A stretch of 64,000 nucleotides of DNA from Bugula neritina (Eukaryota > Bryozoa > Gymnolaemata > Cheilostomatida > Bugulidae): NCBI GenBank assembly GCA_964035545.1, contig OZ037766.1:15144722-15208721 (forward strand). Reading direction: 5' to 3'. Under the pieces are notes generated by a model. The model was not told the origin of the DNA. It saw nothing but the letters and a program-made list of their open reading frames with translations, and did no database searches. Made by a program: the position numbers and the translations under genes. Shown here in pieces: positions 48,906 through 61,800 of the stretch (position 1 is the first letter of the stretch; each line of letters starts with the position of its first letter).

Positions 48906-51900
48906 CTGTGGGTAGAACATTCTGTGGTGTAGAACATTCTGTGGTGTAGAACATGAGGACTTCAAATTTACTAATCCTATAATATTTAAGAATAAAAACC
49001 TACATAAGTATGACTATAGAGCACAACATAAGAATATAGCAAATACAGCAGCAGTTAAGTTGTGGGATCAAGTAGTAGTATTATGCTGTTGATAGAGATG
49101 ACTCTCCCCCCCCAGAAAGAGCTTTGACAAGCAGTAAACATTCATCGGTTTGACCACCACTTTTGTAGCGTCACTGAACTTATTAACATTGCATTGCAAA
49201 GGATAAGTTTAGTCAAACTATACATTATTTCTCCGACTATAGAAGAGTGACACACATAAATATCAACAAGATTAAAAACAGAAGCATTAGCTAACTACAC
49301 ACCCTTGGTCTGGATTCACACTTTCTTGTTGAACTGCTGCTTTATTTAGCCTGAGGATGATAAATCTAAACAACTCCTGAAGAAGTTGCTTAGTTCTAGG
49401 GCTATTAAACTGACACTGCAGCTTGAGCTCCTCATGTTGCGTAGCATTCAAAATTTCTCGACATTCGGCAGAAATATCGTCGAACGGCTCCTGAAAGACG
49501 ACACAGAATTGAGTGATGCATCTAACATGTTGCAGAACAAATCAGAACTCAAAAAAATAATTTATGTAATACGCAGAAGAAGGGCTCAAGACACCACATA
49601 GTTAAACAATTCTTTAAACATAACATAAAATTATGAATGAAACCAGTTAGCCTAGGGCCACACGGTGCATATTTTCGCATGCGAAAATTGAAATAACAAG
49701 TAGCAAAGGTGTCCACTGTAGCGTCAGTGATGCGTGATAAATAAAGCATTCATTTTTAAATCGCACTCGCTTTCAATAACACGCAATTTACTGGAATGTA
49801 GCACTAAAATAAAGAAATTGGGCTCGCTGAATAACTACCAGCCAATTAAGTGACGAAGACAGAGACGATTCGCACTTGCGTTGAAAATGCAGAGCGACAA
49901 GTGCGAATGTTTTCTCAACGCGCACAGTGGACACCTTTGCTACTTGTGATTTCAATTTTCGAATGCGAAAATACGCGCCGTGTGGCCCTAGGCTTACTGG
50001 GACACAAAGCCATAAATATATCTATCACCTACAAGTTACATGGATATATTTCACTGTATGTGAAGATGTAACACTGAACAGTACCTGGTGTTTTCTCATA
50101 AGCAGGTCAGTCTGTGTGAACTTAACAACTAGCCACACGTGTACAACATGCTTTAGCTTAATATCATTGGTCAAATAACTTGGCACTCTGCCAAATGTAG
50201 CTTCCATGTACTCAAGTAAAGAGTTATCTCCCTCTATGTGCTTCATTACAGAGAGAAAATTGATGACAATCCTCAACTCTTTCAGATTGTGAGTTAATGT
50301 CTGCACATTCATTGACAGCATCTTTATGATAGAAGCTTGCAGATCAGCTGACATGAATTCCTAAAATACACATCAAATTATACAGTAAAGTCTAGTGAAT
50401 AGTTCTCAATTAGCTATGATAATAATAGAAATATATCCACTCTGAAAAATACCACAAAAACACAATAAAGTAGTTGCATAAGTTTCCCTGCCTGACTGTC
50501 ACCTAATATAACTGAGTGACATCTGTCAAATACCAACCTGACTGTCACCTAACACAACTGAGTGAAAAGTGTCAAATACCAACCCGACTGTCACCTAATA
50601 CAACTGAGTGACATGTGTCAAATACCAACCTGACTGTCATTGATTGCCTGCATCTGGTTGTGGAGATTAAAATCTTCTTGATAGACATAAAATGGCAGCT
50701 GATCTCTGCTGAACTCAATCCTTGGTTTGTTACTGATATATCTGTGCATTACTTCTCTCTCTATAGCTGGCCAGTTGTATGTAACAGAAGTTGTCTCCCT
50801 TAACTCATATTCACTGTGAGACTGTATGAGGTTGAGAAGCTCATCTCCAGTAGACAAACTGATGATGTTGGTTGGTGTGACAGCAGAAAGAGGAATCTTT
50901 AATCTAGAATGAAAAATAATTTAAATGATCAACATATACATCCCAGTTAATAATGTTTTCACTGATGCAAACTAACGAATGAATGATGACTTTTATATGT
51001 GCATAAGAAATAAGATTTTCACAAATTTATATTATCAGACACTAAAACAATTTTAATAATAAGATTATACCTCATAGAGTCATCGAATGCGAGTCGGCCA
51101 TTATGTGTATCAGTGAGCACAGCAACCAACAGAACTGGCATGGATTCTGTGTAGCGCTGTTGGTCAATCAGGAAGTTTGAAAGAACGGATCCCATGTGCA
51201 GTTCTTTTAGTCGTTTCCCACCAACTTCTGATAAAAAATTGAAATATATTTATAATTATTAATGCAATGTAAGTTGATACTCAAAAATAAAACGCAACTA
51301 TAAACTTAATAAGCTCAGTATTATATGCTATAAACTCTACTCAAAAATTTTTTTTATAACGTAGGAAATGTCTGTAGCTGTGTTATCAGTTATCACATAA
51401 ACCTTTTAGTCTTAGCAACATGATTAATAAATGCAGATCACACAGCACACACACACAAAGTAATAAGTATATATTAATACATATAAAGAATTTCAAAAGT
51501 ATGTAGATGTATGTTATATAACAACATTAGGGGTAAGTTTTCCAGTTTTAATTTCCATCATGATTGTATCACATGTTCACTTTGAATATTAAAAGGTAGT
51601 ATAATTTCATAAAACAAGCTACTAACCACCCAGCAGCTGGTAGACGGAGTTCCAAGCTTCGATAAAGTTAGACACCAATTGTTTCAAGTTTGAAATTTCC
51701 TTTTCGTACTGCTGACAGAAATCTTTAACACGGAGCTTGGAGGCATCCACACGGCTGAACTTGCTGTGAAATCTATCACCGAGTGTCTTGATCAGAGAGA
51801 GCACGTCTGGTAAATACTTGACAGCCATCAGAGCATCACAATGGTCTGTAATGTCTTTCAGTCTTGGACAGTTCTGGATAACACAACATACACTCAAAAG

Positions 51901-54900
51901 TAGGTAGAGTTGGTAGGAATGCAACAACAATATTATACCAGTGACAGTGTCACACAATACTTGATGGGCTATTCTCCCTTTAGAGTAGGGAATGCTTACC
52001 TTCACTGTAGATCCAAGCATATTCTGAACAGCTGCCAAGGTTAGAGGTCGTCGGTAACCCCAGAGCCCAGCTGATGCCAGGATGTTGTCATTATTAATTG
52101 GTTTATCAGAAACAGAAAGAAGTCTCTTGATGTCTACTGAGTCAGCTGACTTCAGCTTTCTGTTCATATTCTGTAGCTGTTGTGTCTGTATAGACAAGGA
52201 AATATACAGCTGATAGCCACTGTAATGTTACTCTGAGCATATAGTCTCAACATCTGATTTACTAGACATGTTCTGTGAGAGTAACATTTATCTGAACATT
52301 AAAACTACAAATGCATGTACAAGAACTATACAATTTTTAAATAGCTTTCAGGCCAAAATAATTTTAGTACTAAATGAACTGTTTCTAAGTATTCTAAAAT
52401 TTAATATAGTATTCTACTAAAAAAGTTATCTTTTAATTTAACCGAAAGGAAAAAGAAGCAAAAAAATAATTAAAAAGATAAACCATTATAGATGTTTAGT
52501 CAAACTAATAAAATAACTGATCATTAAATGCTAAGGACATGCCCAGACAGCTACTGCCTCTTACACTTTGGCACTAAACACATTCCACCATTGATACTGC
52601 AGTGGCTGTTAACACTGCCTTTTATAAACAACTGAATCACTTTCTGCTTAGTATATGCACACATCAGGTAAAAGGTGCTCAGCAGTGCCAGGTAAAGGAA
52701 ATTACCTTTTGACTGAAAGTAGGTTTAATATACTTCATGTCAAACTGTTGCTCCCACTGTCTCCTCTTAGCCATTGAATCCAACACAATATTGTTACCAT
52801 TACGGGCAGCTGCAAAACAACACATGCAATATACAGGCCCACATTCATAATTGTTTCTAGTGGAATATGCTGCATTTATTTAGCTATGATTTTTTTCTAC
52901 AAGTGCTATCAACTAATAACTCTGTCATAAAAAAGCAAGATAGCAATTATTTAACATTTGACGAATTAAAGCCACGATATTAAAAATATAGTATATGTAA
53001 AAAACTAAAGCAGTTCCAACCATCAAGAGATTAGCAATGATGCTATTTTTTGTAGTACACAAAAAACATGCTATTGTATATTAATGTGTTAAAGCCGAAT
53101 GATAAAAGCATTTACTTTCAAAACTCAAAATTAAATATTTACTAGTCTGAGTGCGAGTGATGGTATACATATAAACTTTGATTTTAATAAATCAAAGACC
53201 AGATTCGTACACACCATGTTTTATCCTGTTGATGACATCATGAAGTAGTAGAATACAATCATCTGTACTCTCAGCACAACACTGAGCAATCTGTTGTAGG
53301 TCTAACTGTATGTGAGCATCTATGAATGGTCGAACATCCTCCTCTCTTGCTAAGTTTGGGCGGATCATTTGATGTACCTGAGTTATACAATAATAACTGT
53401 ATGTTGAACAGACTAGCTGTGTACATACTTAATAGTAAGTGTAAACTGTAGGTTAATAATAGAATATATTAAACAGATATGACTTACATGCTGGATGTTG
53501 AACAGACTAGCTGTGTACATACTCAGATGAGTCAAACACCTCAACACAGCACAGGAAAGAGAATTCAAGTCTCTCTCTGGAGCAGTTTGACTCCTTCTAT
53601 CTGCTGTACCCAGTATATGACCAGGTTGAGTCTTTCCTGAACTGTAATACAATTTATAACATATTCTGTAACATAAACCGTGTTTCTAATATACATCATA
53701 TAGTACCAACCTAAAGTAGTATGCATATATACACTCAACCATCTGTAGACTTATACACAGACACATATAAAACATGAAAAAAATAAATTGAGTTGCAAAA
53801 CTTCAAATATGAATAAAAAATTACAAAAAGAAAATTATTAAATCAGGATGGCCAAATAAAACCACTGAGAGTTACTATAAAGATATATACATCTGTAGAC
53901 TTATACACAGGCGAGACATGAAAAAAATAAATTGAGGAATATAAGGGTTGCAAAACTTCAAATGTGAAGAAATTAGAAAATGAAGACAATTTTTAAATCT
54001 AGATGATCAAATAAAACCACTGAGAGTTAATATAAAGATAAATTGTTGTTAGTAAAAGAATCACTGCTCATCGGAAACCAAACAACTTCATCAGCTGCAG
54101 TACCTATCAGTTGCTGTGACTGTTTGATTCCCAGCAGCTCCAGTATGTTGTTCACCTCCAATTTGTGCACCACATGTGGGACACTTGGCTAACACCCACG
54201 GACGCCCACACTAAAACATTAACACATAGTCAGTTGTAACTAATAAAAGCTAACCTGTTTGCAGCTGTAATGTTGACATTCCCAGCAGCAGCTTGATTGT
54301 AGGCACCAGTGCTGCCAATATAGGCTCCACACCCATTAACTGTGCACTGGGCTCGTTCAACAGGTCTTCCACACTGGAACAGGTTTTATTATTAAAATAA
54401 ATAATGACATACCAGGATACTAGTTATAGTCAAGGGGTGCGAAGTAACACTAGAAAGGGTATTACTCAAAATTACAAGCATCACATGATATGAAACATTT
54501 TGTGTTTGATATAGGCCTACAATATAAAACCTAATCTAACTTTAACTATTTATGATATATGTAAGTATATTATAAAAGTTGCATGGTAAGTTGTTGTGGT
54601 ACAAAAATAAGGATAGGAATTTTTAAACTTACATCTCCAATAAAATAAGGATGTCCATTTGGGCATTCTAAAACACATGAAGACATTATTATAGGTAAAC
54701 TCATGCTTTGACTGAGAAACGTCCATACATTAGAGCATCGCAAGATTATCACTTTAGTAAATGTTAGCAGAGAAATAATCTCGACTGGAACATTTGGATA
54801 TACTACTATTTTATTATAAATGCATGAGTTGTGGGTTCACAGTCAAACAGCAATCAAACCCTCAAGCAAATGTCTATTAGTAAGCTGAACACACCTTATG

Positions 54901-57900
54901 GCAGTAAATAAATTTACCTAGCCAACACCTAATGTTGCATTTTATGTCTATAAACAAAAATTATGATTATGCATCCCCAGTGAGTTACAATCACTTACTG
55001 TAAGTAGTGGGGGTTCCACCAGAAGCCTGTTGAAGAGCCTGCTTTATCACATCCTGCATTAGCTCCAACTGATTGTCAGCCATTGTTGGAAAGAAATGTG
55101 TCTAAAATTATTGGATGCAATACTACAAGCTATGGAAAAATAGTGTCACAAGAATACAGTGCACAAAAACACAGTTAGATCACATGACATTTTATCATTC
55201 AATTTGAATACAAACACAGTTGCTAGAAACTTACTATTAGTTACAGTATAATTTGACTAGACATACCGCAGCCTGAAGTGGTTGGCTGATGATCTCAGAG
55301 AGAGGATACAGGTCAGCCATGACACCTCCACTACCCAGACAACTGTACAAGTTTAGAACTAACATAGACAAGTTAATTCCTTTAGACTGTTTCACGTCCA
55401 TCTCTCTGGGTAGTCGATTGTCTTGCAGTAACATCTCCAGCAAAGTCTACAAAAAAGGAAATATTAGCATGTTAACCATATCAGTAAAAAACAAAAACAC
55501 ACAGTCAACAAACAATTCCAGCACTGCCAGCCATTTCACAACTACAACACAACTCACCGTCTTATATGTGCCTTTCAGTGTTTTACTCAACTCCTGAGTT
55601 ATACCGTTTCTAGTGTTGATGGACACTGGAACTCGTTGCACCAATGTTCTGGTGATTCTTGTGAACAGAACTTGTAACATTATCATGTCATTTTGACACG
55701 TCTGAAAGAAATAGACAAAATGATTTCATAAAAAACTGTACATTAAACAATAACTAGAAAGAGCTAACAATGGCAGCTAAATAAATACTGAAATATGTCA
55801 GTGAATGAATGCTCGCTGCACCAGCCACCAAGTTGTTTAAATTAAAAATTATACTTGGCTCAGAAGGCTAGGCTTGGTTTAGAGAAAAACCTAGAATATA
55901 AATTAGATTAGTACTTGTCTGAAATTATTCAAGGCATTGACAAATCCATTTCCAGGATATGTCTCAGCAATAACTTTGTCCAGAGAAGAGATAGATTCTC
56001 TGTAATGTTTCTGGTTGGTTACAGAGAGAGCATCTGGCACATCAAATGACTCCAAGTCATGTTTGACATCATCAGGAAGAAGAAAGTTCAGTGAAGTGTT
56101 GACCAGATCTTTAATAAAACTCTCACCACGACTTGCCATTAGTTGTCTAGCAATCAAGTATCTAGAAAAATAGCAGTAACACTTTATATCAACTGAAACT
56201 AGAGAAATATTCTATCTAAAGTGTTGAAAGAAACATTTTTTAGGAAATACCAGGTAATGTAGGACAATAAAAATGAAAAAATGTCAAATATGTGGTTCTG
56301 TTTTCTAGAACACAATTAGCAGTAGCAGAACGTCCAACACTCGGTTTCCAGATTAAAAAATATAATGAGTCATTTTACTTAATTTAGTACATCTAGAGAT
56401 CTCTCTAGTTTTAGCTATTGTTCACAATTTAGTTGCTAATTTATATGGGTTTTCACCCTAAACTAAAAAATACTAACAAATGCAACTAATTAATCAAGGT
56501 TCTTTTTAATTTTGCTTGATTTCCCGTGTTTTCCCTGATTATTTAATGAATGGACCCTTTTCAGAGGTCTCCTTCACAATTAGGAGTTGTGTCCTCTCCA
56601 AGTGAATAAGTTGAACCTTTGTATAATGAGCAAACTCATTAAAAATTCAAAGTTTGGCTGCTACTTAAAACTTTAATTATGCTATATTAGCAGTTTAAAA
56701 CTTTTTTCATAAAAATATTACATGAAGAACTTTAAAGAAAATAAACTTTAGCGCATTTTTGTGGATTCGGTTACCAAGCAATGCTGAAGTGGCACTTCAG
56801 CATTGATCAGCAACCAAAACCACAAAATTGCGCTAAAGTTTATTCTGTTCAACATTTTTCATTTTGAGAGGACGCAACTCCTAATTGTAAGGGGGTCATT
56901 GGGATCTCTAAAAAAGGCCTATTGAGACTTTCGAACCGTGATGAAAAACCATAACGACTCGCATATATCTATTTAGCTCATATAAAAACGACGCTGTCCT
57001 TAATGTTGCAGGACCTTTCACAGCCTTTGCTTGCTATACACACAGTTAAAACCTGCACATAGAAGTATACCACATAGTAAATTTTTACAAATTATGAGCA
57101 AATTTTAAGTTTTGGTCGTAACTTGCTGATGTGTACTATATAAAATAAAATGACTTGAATATGCATCTTGGTGTGAAACCGTTTATAGCTGAACCATCAG
57201 GTGTTAATTGAAACAAGAATGTAATACAGAACTAGTGAGCATCATTACCCTGGCTGAGTGTTCCCTGATGATACAGAACTGTGAAGAAATTTCTTTAGAG
57301 ATGTTTCCAGTTTTTTTCCAAAAGGTATTGAATTATTTGCCAACAAGCATTCGAGAGACTGGCTGATACAGCACTGTGCATCTGCTAGATCTGATAAAAT
57401 TCCCACAGTAGGTTTTGGGAAAGAGTCTGTGACTAACTCCACATAAGCTCCCAGAACATCTGACAACATATCTAGATCTTTGGCAAACTGGTGGCCAAAA
57501 CTATCCTGTAAATTCAATTAATCAAGGGTAAAAGGCTACCACATAGAAAACAATGATATCTGTCCAGCTTGGTATTCCCAAAATTTTGACTGGCGACTAC
57601 TTTGTGAAAAAGTAAAAGCAGAATTACATTATTACACTATTACACTATTACATAAAAGCTACAAAATACTTCCATACAACAGACCTTGCGACAATCCATG
57701 AGCAAGACCATGGTTTGGAGCTGGTGTTGTTGGTTGGTAGAGACAGCAAGTACTTTGTCAAGGTAAGTGTTCACATAATGCTGTTGTCTGCATGAGAGTA
57801 AGAGTTTGAGTAGAAATGATCTGAGAACAGGGGTTGGATCCACAACTTCTTGACTGTTGAATAAACTGAACTGTCTGGTTGTCTCTCCACCCCTGGCAGT

Positions 57901-58770
57901 CACACAGTCCAGCAGCCATCTTATGATCTCATCATCAGGATCTCTTTCCTTTTCATTGAACATGATGTCAGACACAAATTTCATGAAGAATTTGTTCATT
58001 CTCTTTCTCAAGTCTTTGAATGAAGTCAGTTGCTGTTCACTATAATCAAACTAACAACTTCTAGTAATTTAATATTAATACTAACAAGCAAAATAATATA
58101 ATAAAAATCACAAACAGGAAGTCAAGTGGGTTGAACATATTTTGTAAAAACATGCACTATAATGTTACCAAGTTTAACAAAATATTGACAATAATAGAAG
58201 TTATTTCAACACTACTAAAAAGTGAATAGAATTTCATACATACTCTATGTTATCCTCTGCTGGATTATAGTTATATGGTTTTGGTATTTCTTTGCCACAG
58301 TTATCCACAGAGCATATTTGCACTTCTTTTACACAGCCATCACATATAAAATGATTGCAAGGCAATCTGATGGGTGAATCTAAAGCTTTATCACAAACAG
58401 GGCAGGTTTTAGGGCAGTTGCTAAAACACAAAACATTCTAAGCTTATTGGCCGTAATAAATTAATTTGCATGAAGCAAATCCCAACAAATGCTTGAGTAG
58501 TGACAGACAAACTCTCTCAGCATATGTAATATTTTGCAAGAGAACATAATATACCTAAGTATAAAATGCAGAAGCATTTTTGAACTTACGAATATAAATT
58601 CTGGATATTGTCTACAACAGCTGCCCTGAGAAAGTCAATCACTTGTTGAAATGTCTCACAACTCTGGAAATCTCTACCAGTAACCATCTAATAGTAACAA
58701 ATTACATATGAAAGATAAATAAGTAAATAAATAAATAAACAAATATATATATACATATATACATATATAT

Positions 58771-58837
<67 letters not shown>

Positions 58838-61800
58838 GGAATGCAAGTTGTATATTATCATAAAAGGAAGCTGGCAGATTTAAGCATGAAGCAGTACAAA
58901 GTTTTATATTATTCATAAACTTGTCACTGTAAATACATAATTATATACTTATTAAAATTATTGTTTTAGCAGTTTAGTTTAATAAGCCAGACTTTTTTAA
59001 CGAAACCCTCGTCTATAAATTCCAACTGACTTCGTCCCAAGAGAATAAACAGCTAGAATTTAGTATAAAGACTAAAGGGGAATAGTTATGACGTACAAAG
59101 AATCAAATTAATCTGCCTACCCTTGTGAAGAAGGCAAGTTTGTGCATTGGTCTCTTCCCAGTCTTTTTGACAACAGGACTTGGGATGATGATATGCTCCA
59201 CATAAAGTTTTTTTACGTTGAGACGAGACCATATTCTCCTGCAAATAGTAGGCACACATAGGATAGAAGACATGCATATTTGACAAACAACTTCATTACT
59301 GGTATACAAGGCGATTTTTTGGCTGTTGATAACTTAACAAAATTTTGTTATCAGTATATATAAATATCAGTATATATGAATATAACTGCCATGTTTTTGA
59401 GCCTCTCTCTGTTTATTACAGCTATTAGCATATATTCTATCCATGTGACAAACGAAATACTAACTTAATAAAGTTAAAAGCAAACATCAATAGAAAACAG
59501 AATTCGCTTGCAAGTTTTACAAGATGAGGTCTTGTTTAGAAAAGAACATCCTCTCTGATGTATATTATAGTGTAATAAGAATAAGTATATTTTTGATGCA
59601 AAACTGTTGCTCTAAAGTCTAAAAAAATTTGACTGGTAAATATTAAAAATAAAGTTTGATTGTATGCATTGAAGTAAATAGACTTCAAGAGCATTAGGAG
59701 TAAAAAAACTAAAAGATGATTTAAAATAAAAAAGGTGAGAGAAAGGAGTGTTGCTATGAAGAAAACAACTGGAGACACGCATTGTAAAATGTGTGAAGTC
59801 AGCCATCATCAAGCAAACACAAGTGAAGATGAAGCCAATAAATGATCTTTAACAGTGGCAGAGCTTCACTATTACTAAGCTAAATGTTGAGCCAGGTGTA
59901 AAAAAGTGCAAAATAGAAGCATATTACAAATAAATATACATTTTTTGACAATAATACAACAAAATTAGCAAATCAAGTATTGAAATCTGAAATTTTACAA
60001 CAGAAGAAAATTATTGAGTAAAATTTAACAGAGACATGGTAAGTTTTGCTTGAAGAGGTGGCGTAAAAAATGAGTTTTTGCAGGTCAAAGAAAAACATCA
60101 AATTAACCGATCATTCCATTGGTCAGTTAAAGATGGCTCAGACAACTTTCGTTTCTATGGCAACTGAAAAATGACAAAGGGCATGCATGTTATGCAGCTG
60201 AGACCCTCTCACCTGCACTCAGTTATATATTCCTCATTCTCATCTTCTTTGGAGTGGAGAATTTGCAAAGTTATCATCTTACATTGCTCTACTTTTTTAA
60301 CCCAAGATTCAGGGTTCAACATCAGTTCATTAGCTCTTACGTCCCACAAGGAGGTGAGTAAACAGTTCAGAGCAAGAAAGTCACATGGCTACAAGAATTA
60401 TATCAACATTTTTAACAATATAAATCAATAGCTCTTTCCAATAGGTCATCAAAGCATCAAAATGTATAAAAACCACAACATTATTTGTTAAAACATACCA
60501 CAAGCTCCTTTCCTTCTTTGATGGTGGATTCTACTTGTTTTTTCACTAAAGAAATGACATCACTATCTTCTTCAAGCAAAGCAAAGACTGCAGAGAGATT
60601 CTCAAACATAGCCTTCTGTTGTCTGTAAGCCACGTTGACGTGCACCAGACTGATGTCACCAAATACACTTCTTTGAATGCTGGTCATCAAGTAGAGGCCA
60701 ACAATCTACATCATAGGAATTACATTTGAAGACTACAACTTTTACATTTGTAAGAGATTATTACCAAATTGAATAATCCCGCAATTAGTAACTTTTATTT
60801 TTTAAAAACAATCTTGATACATTTTCCAACACCAGTAGAGATTCAAAAGCAGTCATACTAATTAGGATTGTCTGTTATTATCATAATGGAAAAAGCTGCA
60901 TATGCATCATAGTCAACTGAAATTGTGTTATAAAAGCAACTAAATGTTTTGAAATCAAACTGTAAACCATAGTCGCATATTTTAAATTAAGAGAAATAAA
61001 TTCAGTACTCATGATTAAATAGAGAGCTCAAAACTGTAAATATTTCTATGAAATAAAGATTGTAATATACCTTATGTTCGTGTGAGTTGATACAAGGGTG
61101 GACCATGTAGATGAAGTCAATAAGGTAACAGTCCAACAGTTCAGTGACTCGCTTTCTGTTCTCATCATCAAAGAAGACTTTTCCAATAGGAGACATTTTG
61201 AACTGCTCAATTGAAGACTCGACTCCAGCCCCTGAAACAGTATATGGCTTTAATATAAACATTCCCAAATATCTTAACACTAACAAATTTCTACAACATT
61301 TAGTTAAAAATCATCCAGAATAAAATACTGAAACCAATCTCAATGCTAGAACTATAAAGCTTGCATAGTAACATAGTAAAAGAATGACATTAAGGTAACT
61401 TGTTTATTATAAAACATCAAAATTCTACTGAAGTGACTCACCAAAGTCCAGGTTGACATTAGCACCCATCAGGCTTTCAATAGTTTCCTTCACAATCCAT
61501 GAGAAAGGAAGTCGAGTTGAAAAGTTGTGAGAGCCATAACCAATCTCCTGGATCCTGTACTGCTGAGGTAGTTTCTATGATAGACAAACCATTACACTTT
61601 GATCTCTAAACATATCTCTAAATTTATAATGTTTTTATTTGCATGCATTAGGAATCATTCCAACAAGTATAAGTAATGTAACAAATATTAAGGCAAAATG
61701 CAGGCATTAAACAACATACAGCTTGGTTGTTGTTGGCTTTGTTGTGCTTTGTAATATGACTGAACTTCAGTCCCAGCTTGTGAGCTTGTTCAAATATCTG

